In this document: in pieces, positions 1 to 14,400 of the stretch
Layout of the letters: each line of letters opens with the position of its first letter
Position numbering within the stretch: the stretch's first letter is position 1
NCBI GenBank assembly: GCA_013399875.1
Contig: VXAZ01002109.1
Coordinates: forward strand, 1,123,633 to 1,187,632
Direction of reading: 5' to 3'
DNA length: 64,000 nucleotides
DNA from: Gymnorhina tibicen
Taxonomy: Eukaryota; Chordata; Aves; Passeriformes; Artamidae
The notes under the pieces: generated by a model
What the model saw: the letters and a program-made list of their open reading frames with translations, nothing else
Database searches by the model: none
Told to the model about the DNA's origin: nothing
Position numbers and translations under genes: made by a program

Positions 1-3000
1 GACTCGATCCTTGTGAATCATATGGTGTCTCAGCATTTCCAGCCTGTGACTGAGACATCTCCCACAGTTCAGACATACCCAATGACGCTCTTCGTCCTCA
101 CAACTCACCCCAGCTCTACCCCAGTACTTGCTCTCTTATTAATTTTCTGATATTTAACAAGAATATATGCTACATTCATAGTTTAATTCTTTATAAAAGT
201 CTTTTAATAGCAAGTTCAAATGTTTTGCCATCAAGGTTTCTGTCATGCTGATGGTTCTCAACTAACTGTCCTGTTCCTCCCGCCCCTCAACTTTTCACAG
301 TCTATTTTTCATGGAACAGAAACTTGTCACAGAGATCATGGAAGACTGAGGCCACCGGTCTGGACAGTGGAGAGACTGGAGGAGTCTGAAGTGAGACCCA
401 GTGCCCATCTCCACCAAGCTCAGGGGTAGCCAGGAAAAGCAGATGGGAAGCTGGTGCCCAGTGCCAGTGCTGGCACATTTGCCTGCACACAGTACCTCCC
501 ACCATGGCTCAGGGTTGTGATTCCGGCAGAAAGACCTGCTCAGGCTCGACTTGGGACATGCTTGGTATAGGCAAAATCTTCAGTGAGGAACACATGAAAG
601 GTGGCTTACAAAGTGCAGTGCTTAGCAGGCTACTGACTTGACCCATCATGGGAGTTTTCTGTATGTGGTAAAAGGTGCAGCCACTGCTGATACAAAGGCA
701 ACATCTTGTCTGCATTCAATTCCAAACTGTGTGATAACACCACAGCCTTTAGGAAAAACCTTGCCATCATTTTCGACATTAAAAAACTCCTAAGATGTTA
801 GTCTAATTGTTGCTGGAAACAGATAAACTGTTTTATCTGGCATTACAAAATAAATTTTTTTTAAAAGTCAGCCTAAGGCAAATACTTGGCATGGAAACTC
901 TTAGCCCAAACACTAAAAGTTTGGCTAAGTAGTAAGGAACTGAAAACTGAGTAATGTCTACTGCTACTGCTCCCAGACCCACCTATACTGTTCACAAGGG
1001 AGAAGTGCACTGTATTAGCTGTGCCAAAGAAGATAAAGCAATGTGTCTTTCCAGCAAAGACAAGCTCTTAGTTTCTCAGTAGGTTAAAGAAAAGAAAAGG
1101 AAAATATGCAGACAATCCACATTGGAGGACTGTGAGAACAACAACCAAATCCTGGTAGGTTCAGAACATAACTGAACTGGCTGTAACACCTCCTTAAGAA
1201 CAGATTCACTTTTGAATCAATGTCACGCTGCTACACGTGAACGCAGCACAAGCTAGTTCCTTGGAAAATGTGTCAGTTAAAAAAAGAAAATACATTCCAT
1301 AACCAAAGTTTCGATTTTACACTAAAATAAATCAGAGCATTCCTAATTAGGTCTGGTTCAAAAACCCCCTTTGTTTCCTAAAAATATGCTCAGTAACTGT
1401 TTCATTATTTGAGTTGGCACAATGGTGAGTTATCCCACTCACAATCAGAAAATAGGAAAGTCAGTCACAGCTTTCTAATTCAATAGGATATTCTCTTAGA
1501 AGTAAAATATTTCGGTTTGCAATTTGTATAAAAAATATTTTTACCTAAAAGCTATGAAAGGATTAAGTAAAAATAAAACATGGCTCACTCCTGCCTTTCA
1601 GAAAAGCCAATGGCAAATGTTCCACACACTTAAGTAGAACCGGTTGGGTTTCCTAATCCATCAGTAGCTGAATTTTGTATCTGTCTTCCACTGATAAAAC
1701 GTTCACATTCAAGACATAAAAGCAAATGGGTCAAGAACCTGCAGCATGTGGAGCCTGAGATATTTCCCCTTTCACAAAGTGTTTGATATCACGGACAGAG
1801 AAAAAGCTTTGGAAATAATCAGAAAGACAAAGATAATATCAAATAAAAGTCAGGATTTTCATGAATGAAATCCTTACTCTTTGAAAGCTGGAAGTAGTCT
1901 AAGGTTACCCCTCTAACTTATTAGTTCTTCCAATAAAAAATAAACCTTTTATAGAAAATCTGACTTCTTCATATAAGATACATATAATTTGGGCAGACAA
2001 CAGTGCTATCCAAGTATAATAAAATCTCTAGCTGACAACTGCTGCTAAAAGTCCGTACCCCAGATAAATGCTGGCATTGCACAACCCTCAGCTGCTCTGA
2101 AGGAGCCGGGCTGGATACTGTCAGCAGTGTCATGGTGCTCTGACACATGTGCCCAGACAAGTTACTTGCAATACACAAGGCACCTAATGCCTGTGAAGAG
2201 CAGTGTGTGATCAGCCAGCCTCCCCACAGTCAGCTCTCTTAAAAGATGATCTCTTCTGAAAAATCTGCGAAGATGGCATGTGTCATACACTGAACTTGAT
2301 AAAAAAATATGGCTCTGAGACTTTCTTCTCATTTTAGAACTGTTAATACCGTATATTAAAGTGCATATGAACCTTCTAGTTTTTCCCATCACACATGGAA
2401 GATCCACTGTAAGCCAATCTCACCGCCACCTCAGACTACCTTTTCCAGCTCAAACCATCTCCCAAAGGCCCAACTCTCCCATGATATCTAGTACTTATCA
2501 TCCATTACATACAGGTAAAGGCTATTTGCTCTTCTGCTCATCCCTTTCTCTCTTTGTCCCTACCCTCTATACCTTTTCCATCACAGCTTTGCTTGGGTAT
2601 TGCTCTAATTTGTCTTGGAGGAAGGATGAAGATGAAACGTGATGTTGCAAGCAAGACACTGGAAGAACTTTAATGAGATATCATATCCTGGGTTCACCAC
2701 AGCTTTCCTGTGTGGCTGGAATGTCAACGAAATCCAAGTTTCACTGGAGTCAACAGCAACCCTCCTCACTAACTTTCCGTCAAGGCCTTCTCCAGTGAAT
2801 TTCCACATCTCTGAGGTTTCTTTCCTTTTCATCAGAACAGCCAGTATAGCCTGCAGCTGCTACAGACAAGGGAGCTGGCTCTTACCTAATCCAGTGGGAC
2901 AGGATCTTTTCATAGATCCAACTGTGATAATTTCAAATAATTTAACTATTAGTAAATTCAATTTATAAATATGACCTGTGAGTAAGTATTTATAAAATTG

Positions 3001-6000
3001 TTTGTGTTTGATACATGCCCTTGTTCCCAGCCCCCAAATTTCACACTTCTTCTGAAGATCTGATCCTGCAAATACTCAAACACAAGAATAATTTAATATA
3101 TGATCAGCCATGACAGCATCCATGGGATTATTCAAGGGATTCCTGACAAAGGATTATGGCTGACCTGCACATGGATGGATTGTTTGTAGGCAACACAAGG
3201 AAATACATATATACATACACAGCTACTGATACAGCTTTTAATGTGCTCTAGGAACTGAAGAGGTAAGATTATACAGACTCATTCATTCTATGAAGAAACT
3301 GATAATTTCTCAGATCCACGAAGTACGAAAAGTGATCATCTGAATTAGCTAGCAGTTCAGAAATATTGATTTTAAATTGGCTTAGATAGGCTTCAACCTG
3401 AAATATATTAACTGTAATCTGTCTGCAACAGGCTAATAATAGCCTGAAATCTCTAGCATTTCACTGTTAATGAGTTAGATAGTGCATGTTTGGTATCCAG
3501 AGGTATTCTGGTATCACTAAATATCTTGTGATTTTGGTGTTGGGTCTCTTGGTTTTAAGACCATTGAGTACTGTAAACAACATACAAGCAAGAACATTAA
3601 CTACAAGGTGCTGAGAAACAGTTCTAACCCACAGAGAAAACAACTGCCTTCAAGGTTAGAAAAAAACATCTCTGGCATGAAACAGTGACTACTGGTCATG
3701 GAATTTTACAAAGTGTTTTTTTATCTGTCCCTTTTTCAACCACAAGAAGACAGCAGACTTTCTAATGCATTTTAACAGCAATGCCATTTTCAGGAATGTA
3801 TTAAATAATTAACACTAGTGTACATGCTGTAATTTCCTAAATGCTTTTCAGCTGCACAAAGACAGTTCTTTCCAAAACAAAACTAAAAATTAGCACCCAA
3901 TTACTAATTAGCAGACTAGAAGACACAATCTTTTGACCTTCTGTCAGATTAAGTTTTCTGCACTGCTTGTGCTGCATTCCTCTTTCTGTGGCACACAGTT
4001 CAACCATTTAGCTTACTTCTTGTTTACTACAGAAAATGAATTTGTTTTCTGTGTCATAGCATTCTTCTCTTTTTAGCACTAGCACATTATATTTTAAAAA
4101 AATAGTTTATATAATACTCTATTTGCATTTTTAATATGTTTTGTTTATTTTAAAAACCAAGAGCTGAGCATGCACATTACTGATGCAGAAAGCATAGTAA
4201 TGGAAAAACAGGCCCTTATTTGTCAGCTGAAATAATGCGTGCATTCAACCAAATTTTTCCTTTTAAATTAGAAATTAGAAAGTTAAATGTACATGCTAAA
4301 ATAAGCTATAACAAAAAGAGAAGGTGACTAGTGCACTATTCTCCATTTAGTTGGATACCTAAACCTTCACTAGATTATTGTGGGACCCGGATGTTTAGCT
4401 CTAGGAGAATACTTTGAAACTCAGGATTTTAGTATTAATTTAATTTCCAACAAAATCCTTGAGTTAGGCTAGGGACAGAGCAAGTGATGGAGAGAAAATT
4501 TAAAAAAAAATCACCAGTGACCTGAAAAACTGCTGACTTTCATAACAATCTTAGGTCAGACATGTAGTATTAATTATTTATTTAGTACAGTAATTCACAT
4601 TAAATGCCCTGTCTTTAATAATATTTCAGTGTTAATTTCATAGCTTGCATTATTGTAAAATGTTGGAACTTTCATCAATTCATCTTCAAATGTTTGGCTT
4701 TTTGACAGGTTTGCACAAGCCCTCAAGAAATATCATACACTTTCATATACATACAGGATACATAGTTATGGAGATAATATGTGGAAAGTTCACTAACATG
4801 TACACATGATTATATCAATCAATTTAAAAGATTTAGATTAAAAGCAATTAAATAATGCAATGCAAGAATTTCAGTGTAACAGTTCTTGCATTTTTACTCT
4901 ACATGTAATAGAAGAGCACAGCCCTGGTGAGAAAAATTTTTACTAGCTTGCTGATAATCTGATTCAGAAGTCATGGGACGCACCAAAATCTGATTTTCAA
5001 AACCTAATGGAGACTCTCCATTACCCCATAGATTTTTGGTTGGACTCTTAAAAGCATATGGCTGCCTACAAATGCACTGTGTAGCTGTCTGGCCCACAAG
5101 CTCTTATTCACATGCTAAAAAATAAAAATAACTTTTCATATCAAGAATGCTAGAGCCCTGAGATCTGTAAGAAATAAAAAAGTACCAGGTGACACTAGGA
5201 AACCTACTATTCTAAAGGCATACACTGAGACACAAGAAAATCAATGTCATTATGTGATGTCCTGCAAGGTATCAAAAAGTCATGAAAAATGCCTTTTACC
5301 TGACAACAGAGCTTTCTGACCCAAGACACTCTCTCTGACAACGTGCCCCACAACTCATTCCCATCTGACATTTCAATATTGCAAGCATTGTCCTCTTCCA
5401 GACACCCAAGCTTGTGTCCAGGAAATCCTATGGGAAAGGCAGTAGAACTGGCAAGTGTGATGAGGCTTTTGAGAGAGTAGTGCTTCCAGCTCTGCAGTCC
5501 GTGATGGACTGAATCATCCTCCTTGGTGCATTGAGTTACAGCAAAAAAAAAAAGATAAAAAAGGAGGAAGAAGGAAGGGAAAGGGAAAAGGAAAAACCAA
5601 CCAGAAGCCCAAAGGTCAGCACTTGTCTTGATTGTGCTCAACACTGGTGGTTTTTGTATCAGGCCATTTCTCCTCTATAAGGTATGTTAATTTTCCTCAT
5701 ATGTAGCAAGGAAACATTTGGGCTTTCACTATGAAACTAGTAACAAAACTAAATGCTACAGATTATTTACAAAAGCAAATAAAAAGGACCATAAAAATAA
5801 AAGGTGCAAGAAAGAGCATTCAAAAGTGGAGTCATTGCCGGGCAATGGGACTAGGGACTAACCTAGTTTTATGGGATTCTTTACCTATGCTTTGGACGTG
5901 ATTCCGTTAAAGATAAGGCAAAAAGCAGATTTGGACCATACATTTCATTGTAGGTTCTAAAAGGATTTTCTCAAACAACAGATTTCTCTTGCTAACTGTA

Positions 6001-7656
6001 TTTGGTAAAAAAGCGTAAGTGAAATCACATGCCTTTCTTGCAAGTCACAAACACGTAGACTGAATCAGGCAAATTTTAGTCTCAAGCTCCTTTCTTAAAA
6101 GAAGTTCTGGGCTTACACTCTTTGGTCTCGTAGCATATTAGGAATATTAGGAGACCTATTTTCATACAACTTTGTTTCTTGGATAAGAAGACATATTTAA
6201 TTTTCATCCATCCCAATTCCACAGAGGCTAGGGCAGAAAAAAAAAAATTTCTTTCAGAGGGCTTCCCGGTTGCTTCAGCCTCATCATTTTTCCCCCAACT
6301 GGCCTCCAAGCCCCTGCTGACAAGGCTGGCTTTGCTCATGCCAAAAACTAGTGCAGGGCAGGGGATGTCTGATGGGTTCATAGAACTAAAAACCATTTTT
6401 TCCACAAAATGCTGTTTTTTCAAATAGTGTTGTTCCCATATGTGTAACATTTTTTGCTCTGCATGTTTAAAAGTAAATCTGGAAAGACTTTGTAACTAGG
6501 CTTAAATATTGACTACCTCTAATTATTGCACAATTAAAATAATAATAGTAGGATTTTTTGACTAATCAAAGAAAAATGAACTCTTAACTGAACATTTCAC
6601 AAATGTTTCATATCAATCAGTAAATAAAAAAACTTTGAATTTTTATTGCAGTATTTACTTGTGTTACTGAGAGCTCTTTAAGGCATCAATGAATACAACA
6701 TTCATTTACAGCATGTTTGCTCTCACTAGGATTGAAATGTGCACAGGAAAACAGAAAATGTTCTCTGGGATGTCTTAATAAAAACATATGTAAATAGTTG
6801 GGAAAACAAGAACAGCAACATATAACAGCAGCAAACTTCTAAAAGAAGCCTAAATTGTTGCTGGCAGGTTTCTGCCCCAGTTAAATAGACAGGTAAAAAT
6901 TCCCCTTTAGGATAGTGCAAGAAGAGCATGCGTGGTTTCTGGAGAAAAAATACTGTACACCTGGCTTCCCAAAATACTGTGGCTACAATACAAAATTAGA
7001 TAGAAGTATGTGAATAACAAAATCTAAAATCCCTAAGAATAATGAGATTCATTTGATAATTGTATGAATGCAAGATAAATATAGTCCTTTTAATTTGTGC
7101 TCTGACCACGGAGGATGCAGTTTTATGAACAACTTTCCAGTAGCACCTGGATCTATGCAGTGACTTTTTTGAGGCTGCTGGATGATTTGCCAGATTATAT
7201 TTCAAGTGGATTAAACCCCCAGCCCAGCTCATCAGTCAACCACAGTAAACAAGTGTTTATACAGGGAAAAATACAAGGGGAGAGAAAGTAAATAAAGGTG
7301 AGAAGACAGGTTTTCTACTGGCATGAAGTACAGCTGCTCTTTCCTTTCTTATTTTTCTTAGAGATGCTCCGATTCTTGCATAATTGCATTATTTTTGGTG
7401 CTGGACAGCTAAAAAATCACAGCAAAGGAACCAGACTTGCAATAACGTCATGAGCAGGTGTGACATTGAGTTCAGACTGCTCACCTGACAATCTCTCAGA
7501 AAATGCAATTTAACTCTAGAAGACATCCCAGTTAATGCAGCTCTATGGTAACCTGCTGTATGGTTCAGATAATCTATTGGAAATGTGAAGTGATAGACCT
7601 GAGCTCCATTTGTCACATCTTCCCCTGCAGATATGTGAAGAAAAAGCAGAACTCAC
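1..7656 (-). other. DHRSX: Part of the following DHRSX intron; no gene seen
   Basis: This AT-rich stretch begins at the GTGAGT donor of the 102-bp exon and continues off the left edge. I looked for the next exon (the segment after NNAG, with an FGLNYLGHF-like block) in reverse complement and did not find it, so it probably lies outside the window. A purine-rich tract occurs at about 5549-5596. No CR1 end, LTR or RNA gene was recognised. Confidence 0.75.
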
Positions 7657-7758
7657 CATTATTCACCAGGACATGGAGTGGACAATTCTTTGCTCTAAAC
7701 TGCTGCACAAATTGCCGTATAGACTTCATGGAAGCCAAATCACAGTATAAAAACTCCA
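7657..7758 (-). CDS. DHRSX: DHRSX internal coding exon (NAD(P)-binding fold, up to the NNA of the NNAG motif)
   Basis: This is an internal exon of DHRSX, an SDR-family oxidoreductase that acts in dolichol synthesis (polyprenol/polyprenal and dolichal/dolichol interconversion) in the secretory pathway. Read on the minus strand, it begins after a pyrimidine-rich acceptor ending CTCTCCCAG and ends before a consensus GTGAGT donor. The 102 bp are 2 nt + 33 codons + 1 nt (phase 1-1). The translation starts VEFLYCDLASM and ends CPLHVLVNN; the last base G begins the Ala codon of the SDR NNAG motif. CDLAS is the Asp-Leu segment that contacts the adenine ring in classical SDRs. From memory of the human protein (about residues 96-130), about 27 of 34 residues match, with differences such as Thr to Lys after CDLASM. 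The match, length and both splice sites make this a functional exon rather than a pseudogene. An unspliced reading runs on into intron on both sides and is not meaningful. Confidence 0.95.
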
Positions 7759-10700
7759 CTGGGAGAGAAGAGATGAAAACAGAGTTAATGACATAAAAAC
7801 GCATAGACATCAACAAGGACTCCTGTGATAATGTCACCAGTAAAGCAAAGGTTTTAAAAAGAAACCAGGCTTTTCAAAATCACGGGTGAAGTTGGTCTCA
7901 GAAGGTTCTTTTTTCTGCTTTCTCTCTTCATTTCTATTTTTAAACTATTGATTCTTCACAGAGCAAATATGGGGAAAGTTGCTGCCAGGAGGTGAAAAAG
8001 GGCATCAAACCAAGCAAATACGCACCAGCCCTACTGTTCTTACTACTGCTACTGTTTAGGAAGAGGGACTACAGCGCTGCAGCACTGAGACAATCAGGAC
8101 ATGGCAGCTGGAAATCAAATGGGGAGAGGAGAAGGCACATCAGATACTGCAAGGTTTCCCTGTATTTCTGACACAAATATGCTGTCCTTTGTTTTTTGCC
8201 AGATTATCTGCTGAGTATCTGTGCTTGGAATAGTTTATAAAACAGAGCTTTATTGCCAGTAGGAGAGATGAGCAGCAACACCCATACAGCAACTCCACTG
8301 ATCACTGATAGCAAACACAGAGGCGTAAGTAATGCTGTGGCTCCCGTGGGCATCCAGGGACATCTGATGTCCAGGTCACCTGGGAGCAACAACCAGCCAC
8401 GAAAATGCCATTTAAATGTGGGTAAGAGTCATGCTGATCCTTGGCTTCAGCAATGGCAGTGTGATTTGAGAGGAACATACCTCACATGGATATGGTGGGG
8501 GGCATCCTGCCTATGCTGCTGGCGTTGGTCAAAGAGCAGGGTGGTAGGGGCGGGGGGTTGGCAATCTGACTGCACCAACAATATTGCTCAAGCAGCAGGG
8601 TGTCAGTGTCTCAAAATATATTTGAAACCAGTCTTTATTTACAAGAAAACACATAACAAACAAGCATCCTTTTGTCCAAAGCATTAGTCAGCCATTGATC
8701 TTCAATAGAATGCTACAAAATTATTAGTTAAAGTAAAAATATTACTTAAATCCCCCAGTAACTTTAAACCCATCAGGTCTGAAAATTCTCCTCCTGCTGC
8801 AGTTGTTCAGCTTTCAACCCCTGGCTCTCACAGTACTGCCTCATTGGTTGCCTTGCCTTGCATGAAGCCATGACAGGAGTTATAAAGTGAAAACAAGCAG
8901 TGCCCCTGCCAACAGCAGTAGCTATCCCCACACAAACAATCCAAATTCTTTAGAAGCCCTGCAAAGGGGAAAAAGAAAGAAAATTATGACCTTGTCCAAC
9001 TGTTTTAGCGTTTAAAAAAGTATATATTGCATGCCAGGCTTTTGGTTTGTTTCAGCATTAGCCATGTTTTAAGGAAGAAAGTATGAGCCTCTACCACAGA
9101 TATTTGTCTCTCTCTTCTGGTTTCCTACTTGTCACTGTGGGAACCCAAGCCAGCTAACTGTTGTCAGCTCCACCCCGCCAAGACACTAAGGCTCTGAGGT
9201 GGATTTGCTTGAACCTCTTCCATAAAGTGAATTTTCCAAGGAAGAGCAAAAGGCGTTTCAAATTGAGAAAGTCAAACAATACTGAGCAACCTTCAGTGAC
9301 TAGGTCCATCAGAAGGAAAGGCAAAGGCTGTACAAGGCATCTCCCCTTGCTCACTGTGTCCTTGCAGGGTGAGCCCTTACTGTCCTGTTCAGTTTCAATG
9401 AGCTCCCAGATTTCCCAAGCTGCAGCAACCTCTGCACAGATGCTCAGTCTCCAGGATGGTTTTGGCCACCACATCAAAGGACTGGGGTTTCAGAGGCTCA
9501 TGGTGTTTTCCCCCCTCCCTGCTGCCCTCCCTCCTCCTGGCCCCAGGGCTGCTGCCCTGTGCTCCACAGGAAGGAACAGCCACTGCCTTCCTTGCATATG
9601 GGTTGCATACCTCTTCTTATGAAAGAATCAGCCTTTGAAAGAAGGGGAAATTAAAGATACAGTTCTTAAAAAATGCTAAAGAATGACTTTCTGATAGGAG
9701 GATTAAACTATTAGATAAATAGGCTCCAGTCCAGTCTGTAGTAAGAGACCTCTTACTCTCTTCCTGGGTCCATCAGGGATGTTCACCAAACTGCTTCATC
9801 CTGTCCCTACCAAGGCTCCGAGCTATAATGCCTCTTTAGAGCATGTCAGTACAATAAGAGATTAGGAAGGCCTGCAGGCACAACAGCAAGATAAATAAAA
9901 AAAAGACATTCACAACTGTTATTTAATTCCTTTCCAGGAGAACAGTTTCTCTAGTTGCCTTAGTATGAGGCTTTAATAATCCTTATGTATTTGAAACCTA
10001 GACAGTATTAATCTCCTGAAATTGTCTTAGTGAATGTATATAAATTATTCAGTGGCCTTTTCCATTAAAAAGCAAGCAAACAAACAACAATGCTTAGATT
10101 CCATTTATAAGATAGTGTAAATACATTTTTTCAAAGTGGGTCTAAAGTAATATCATTTCAACAACACTGCCTCATGAATAGAAACACACAATTTCTTGAG
10201 CTCTCTGCAGACCTTTAGGAGGTCAGCAATTTTGTTTAATTTCACTGAAGCCCTGCACCTGGAGATGGTAAGGAAATGTAAAAGTTATTAACTCCTGTCA
10301 ATGAACAGAGTTGCTCAGGCCATTCCTCCTGTGGCCTGGCCACTGTATGAAACCACATGAATGGCACTGTAATTGCTCAGATACCCAAAACCTGGTCATA
10401 ATAACTTATTAATTATTAGTGCAACAGTGAGTGGAGTGAAGATCTAGGTGAAGCTTTATGCTGACTCTGCTGTTGCTCTACTTCTTCAGGTAGCTCATCA
10501 AGGAAAGAGATTAGGGAAAGCATGATCAGCTTCTCAGGAGGCAATCACACTGCCAGTGGAGGAGTTCAACACAATACAATACAATACAATACAATATTTT
10601 CAATACAAAAATATTCATCTTGGTACAGAAGGCATTAGACCTTCATTAACTGTGGTATTTTGTGGCACAGTGCAGGCTCCAACCACTTCTTCACCTGTAT

Positions 10701-11100
10701 GGACTCTGACAACATTATTGACTCTATTGCCACTATATATGCAAGAAAAGCAGACCCCCGAGGACATTCACTAAGCTAAATTTTAATCTCTTCCCTTATC
10801 TGACCTTGCACTGCCAACAAGAGTGGTGGTTAGCTAACCTGTGGGCCAAGAGGTGCTTTTTAGCCTGACCAGTGCAGTCTCATCCTGCCTGATAATTAAC
10901 TGTTTGCTGCAACTGTCTGATCTCCTCGCCCTTAATTTTGCAGTTCTGCACAACAAGTGCTGTCCTTCATTATGACTGTACAGTGCCCAGACTAATGGCA
11001 CACTAGGCCAAGGCTATCATTACTAAACTTATTTACTAGCTTACTTGGGAAGCATGTCATCATATTCAGTGTTTGTAAAGCACTTGCCATCAAAAGATCA
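7759..11100. other. Intronic DNA with no recognised element
   Basis: This is AT-rich sequence with moderately GC-rich patches near 8.4-8.6 kb and 9.1-9.6 kb. The only clear repeat is a short ACAAT microsatellite at 10571-10595, listed separately. No family match is apparent in any frame. Confidence 0.5.
10571..10595. repeat. (ACAAT)5 microsatellite
   Basis: Five uninterrupted ACAAT units are visible, followed by a degenerate continuation (ATTTTCAATAC) that suggests a slightly longer ancestral array. Confidence 0.9.
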
Positions 11101-11165
11101 GAACACGCTTCGGAAAGGAGAACAAACAGACAAATCAACCCCCAAACTTTTCTTTCTGCTCACAG

Positions 11166-11425
11166 GGCAGAAACACAAATGGCCAGAGTCCTTGTTGGTG
11201 CTCATTCGTGCGTGGCGGCTCTTTGCCAGGGAGGCGGATTCACTGGCGCGGCACCGCGCTGACCGAGGTGCCGTTCCCCTCGAGCAACTGTGCCAAAATG
11301 TGGCTCCAAGTCGTGTGCTGACTCGGAGGCAGGGCCTTGAGCAGAAACTGAGTTTCTTCGTCCCTGGTGATTATTTTTTTAATCAGAGTACTGAAGAATT
11401 ACAAATTTAGAAGCTAAGAACAATG
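11166..11425 (+). other. CpG-rich patch with exon-like borders on the plus strand (unconfirmed)
   Basis: A GC-rich block of about 260 bp stands out from AT-rich surroundings. The core at about 11205-11285 has around ten CpGs in under 80 bp. On the plus strand, antisense to DHRSX, it is preceded by a good acceptor (TTTCTTTCTGCTCACAG, AG at 11164-11165) and followed by a consensus donor (ATG then GTAAGT, with GT at 11426-11427). One frame stays open until a TAG at 11408-11410, 15 bp short of the donor, so a plain coding exon in that frame is unlikely. I do not recognise the encoded peptide. It could be an exon of an antisense non-coding RNA, a conserved regulatory element, or a chance pairing of splice-like sites around an old insertion. 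Confidence 0.3.
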
Positions 11426-14400
11426 GTAAGTTTCTAGAATATTTTGAAGCAAACACAAACATACTAAGCATGACAATTTTTTAGATGCCTTAATTAATAA
11501 AGACCGGTGTTTAATAATGTGAGCAAATGACCAAACTGGATTGTGAACTAGTAATGCAACTTGAATTACTTAATGGAAACAAGAATGGCAATGTTTTTCC
11601 ATATAGGATAGGTATGAGCAAAAAGAAGATGTGCATTAACAGCAAGAAAACTGAAACATGCCAAAATTGTTATCATTTACCACAGTAGTGGACTTTCTGC
11701 TTTAGAGTTTAATAATCTAATAAGTTTTCAAAACCACCTAGTTATTTTCATTTTCTGTATGCTATTAAGTACAAAAATGGAGAGTAGAAGCTATAAGCTA
11801 CGTACAGAATATCTGCAGCTAATGCTACTGAAATATTCAAATTTCTAACTCTACCCCATTTTATCTCTCCTTTTCCTGGACTACTTGCTTTCAGGTACTT
11901 CTGTAGTGACAGACATGCCTGTATTTCTTTCTCCTCCTGGATGTGTCCCCTGTTCTTATCTAAATATTTTTTCTAATTAAAGCAAGTACATTCATAATTG
12001 TCAGACACTGGCTAAAATTTTCACTCCTAAAATATTTTTCTATTCTTTTATTGTAATTTGATGACTCAGTTGTCAGAGAGTTATTAGCTAATGAAGTACA
12101 GAAGGAGCACAATTTCCCAAAAGACAGCCAGAGTTACCTGTGCTATTAACCACATATGAATAGATATGTATATGATGGTGCTGCAACTGCTGCTTTCCCT
12201 AATTGCTTTCTTTCAAACACGTATCTGCCTGGTGCAGCATCTTTTCAGCCACAGGGAAGTCAGCACAATGTTTTCTGGCTGCACCTCACAAGGCCCATAC
12301 AGACCCCACAAAGCCACGCTGGCTGACCACGTGTGACACTGCTGAGCACATGCACTGTGCAGTGCTTGTTCCTGCATTTTACACCCTCCGCTCGCTTGGT
12401 CACGGTAACTAAAATTAGAGGGCCTGAACAACTGGCACCTGGTAGCTCCTGGAGGGCTTCCTGATGCCCTGAGCCCCACAAAATCCAGGAGGCAGCCCAG
12501 AGTTAGGAGAGACAGCCCCTGAGTTCTCACACTCCCCTGAGCTTCCCATTCGGGATCAACTTCCCCATTTCTGTCCGCCTGCTTCTTCACACTATTAGCA
12601 CACATTTCTTCACATCCAGAGTTCCCCTGCTTTGCTTTCCACACTAGCACAGTTGACTGTGACTGCACATTTCCTCTGTGTCTGTATCACAGAGCATCAA
12701 AAGCATGAAATGGGAATTTCAGTCTGGTATGGAAGGAAAATTCAGAAGCAAAAAGAATGGACAGATACTGCAGTGAACAATCAGGGACTGTAACTTCTGA
12801 GATGTTTACTGATCATCTGAACACAGGAAAATGCAATGTTTTGGTTCCCTCAAAGACTACACCACTTAGGCTTGGTTTAGATCAGATTAAGATGAGATAA
12901 GGCCACCTACCAACTACCACTTTTCATGCATTCAACTCTTAAGTCATCATGTTGAAATTATTATGGACAGCTACAGCTCTGCTTTAGCACAAATCATAAG
13001 TCAAAGTCAACTTGCTTTTAGTACTTATGCCACAGCAGTTTTCCATCATGCTTTCAATGCCTTTGTGTTAAAAACACATGCAGGGGATCCATTCTAAGGA
13101 AAGCTGCAAGTCTGCCCAGAACTTCAGGGAGCTGAGGACTACAGAAAGGATTGCTTTGCCTGTTCCTACTTGGCACCCAACTATCCAGTGTCTGAAGACA
13201 GCAGAGGAAGAGTTACTTCTTCAGCAAGGAACATGGAATGCTTCCTAGACAAGATAATAAAAAATGGTGTTCAGTAGTCAGGTATTCATGTTCAAAAAAG
13301 CATCTCACAGGTACATTGCATTCTAGTTTCCACATCTCCACAGGAGGTTATACTACACAGCAGCAAGAAGAAATGCTGTCCTGCTCCTAAACAACTGAGC
13401 ATGATTCTGAGAATCTGGACAGTGCCATGCAGATGTTTATCAGAAAGAACCCGTGATGAGTTAAAAACCTCCCATCTGCTAGATGCTGCACTGCAGAGCT
13501 AGGGAAGCTCTGTCAGCAAAGTGGCAGGTGAAAATGAAGTGGAGCAAACCTCAGGAAAGAAACAGCATGAGCTGGGAGGATAAGGAGACATAAAGCAGTA
13601 CCAACTGGAGTCTACTCGCTTTTTTTCATCACACTGTCCTTGCTGTGAGTGGAAAATGTAAAAGTGGTTCTACACTGCTAACACAAACTTGTGGTTTATC
13701 ATTCTGCCAGCTGGGTGTGTGCAGCAGCACACAAGTCCCCATCTACAAAACATAACTCCCGCTAACAGAATTTCCCTACATTGTCTGGAACTCACACAAG
13801 AGCTGTCGTGCAGGTTGTGCTCAGACATGCAGGATGACAGAACCCTGCATGCTATTCAGGACCATACAATGCTTACTTTAAAAGGAATTCTTGGTAAACA
13901 AAAGCAAACAAAATCCTTCAGGTAAATAAGGCGTGTACCAACCAACTGCATATTGAGCACAATGAGAGCCAACATAAATGCAGCAAGCACAGAGTCTCCT
14001 ATTTATGCCGTGCTCCTGCCTTCATGCACTTGATGACCTCTCTGGCATCTACACCACAAGCACTCTATAATCTCCTCCATTCTGCATTAGCAGCCAACAT
14101 TCACAGGGATAAAATATTAAACTGATATTAATATTAATTAATATTAAACACACAGAAAATCCTAGTATGTCCAATCGCACCCATGACACTGGATGACCCT
14201 TAATTCCAGTTGTGGTTATGGTGACAATTTGCAGAATTTTGGCTCCTAATCCTTCAAATTATTATAAACATGTGACCTTGGACCATGGCTGTCGCCTGCC
14301 GGGCATTTGATAAGTTCTCCCCAGTATTATTCTCTGTCTTTTATTAGCCTGAATAATATCATGGCCGTTTTTCAGACCACTGATCTTTCACAGATTATTA

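Noticed and set aside
5207..5644. Minus-strand open frame of 145 codons
   Set aside because: It is partly translated from a purine/pyrimidine tract that mimics a hydrophobic Phe/Leu segment. No family resemblance.
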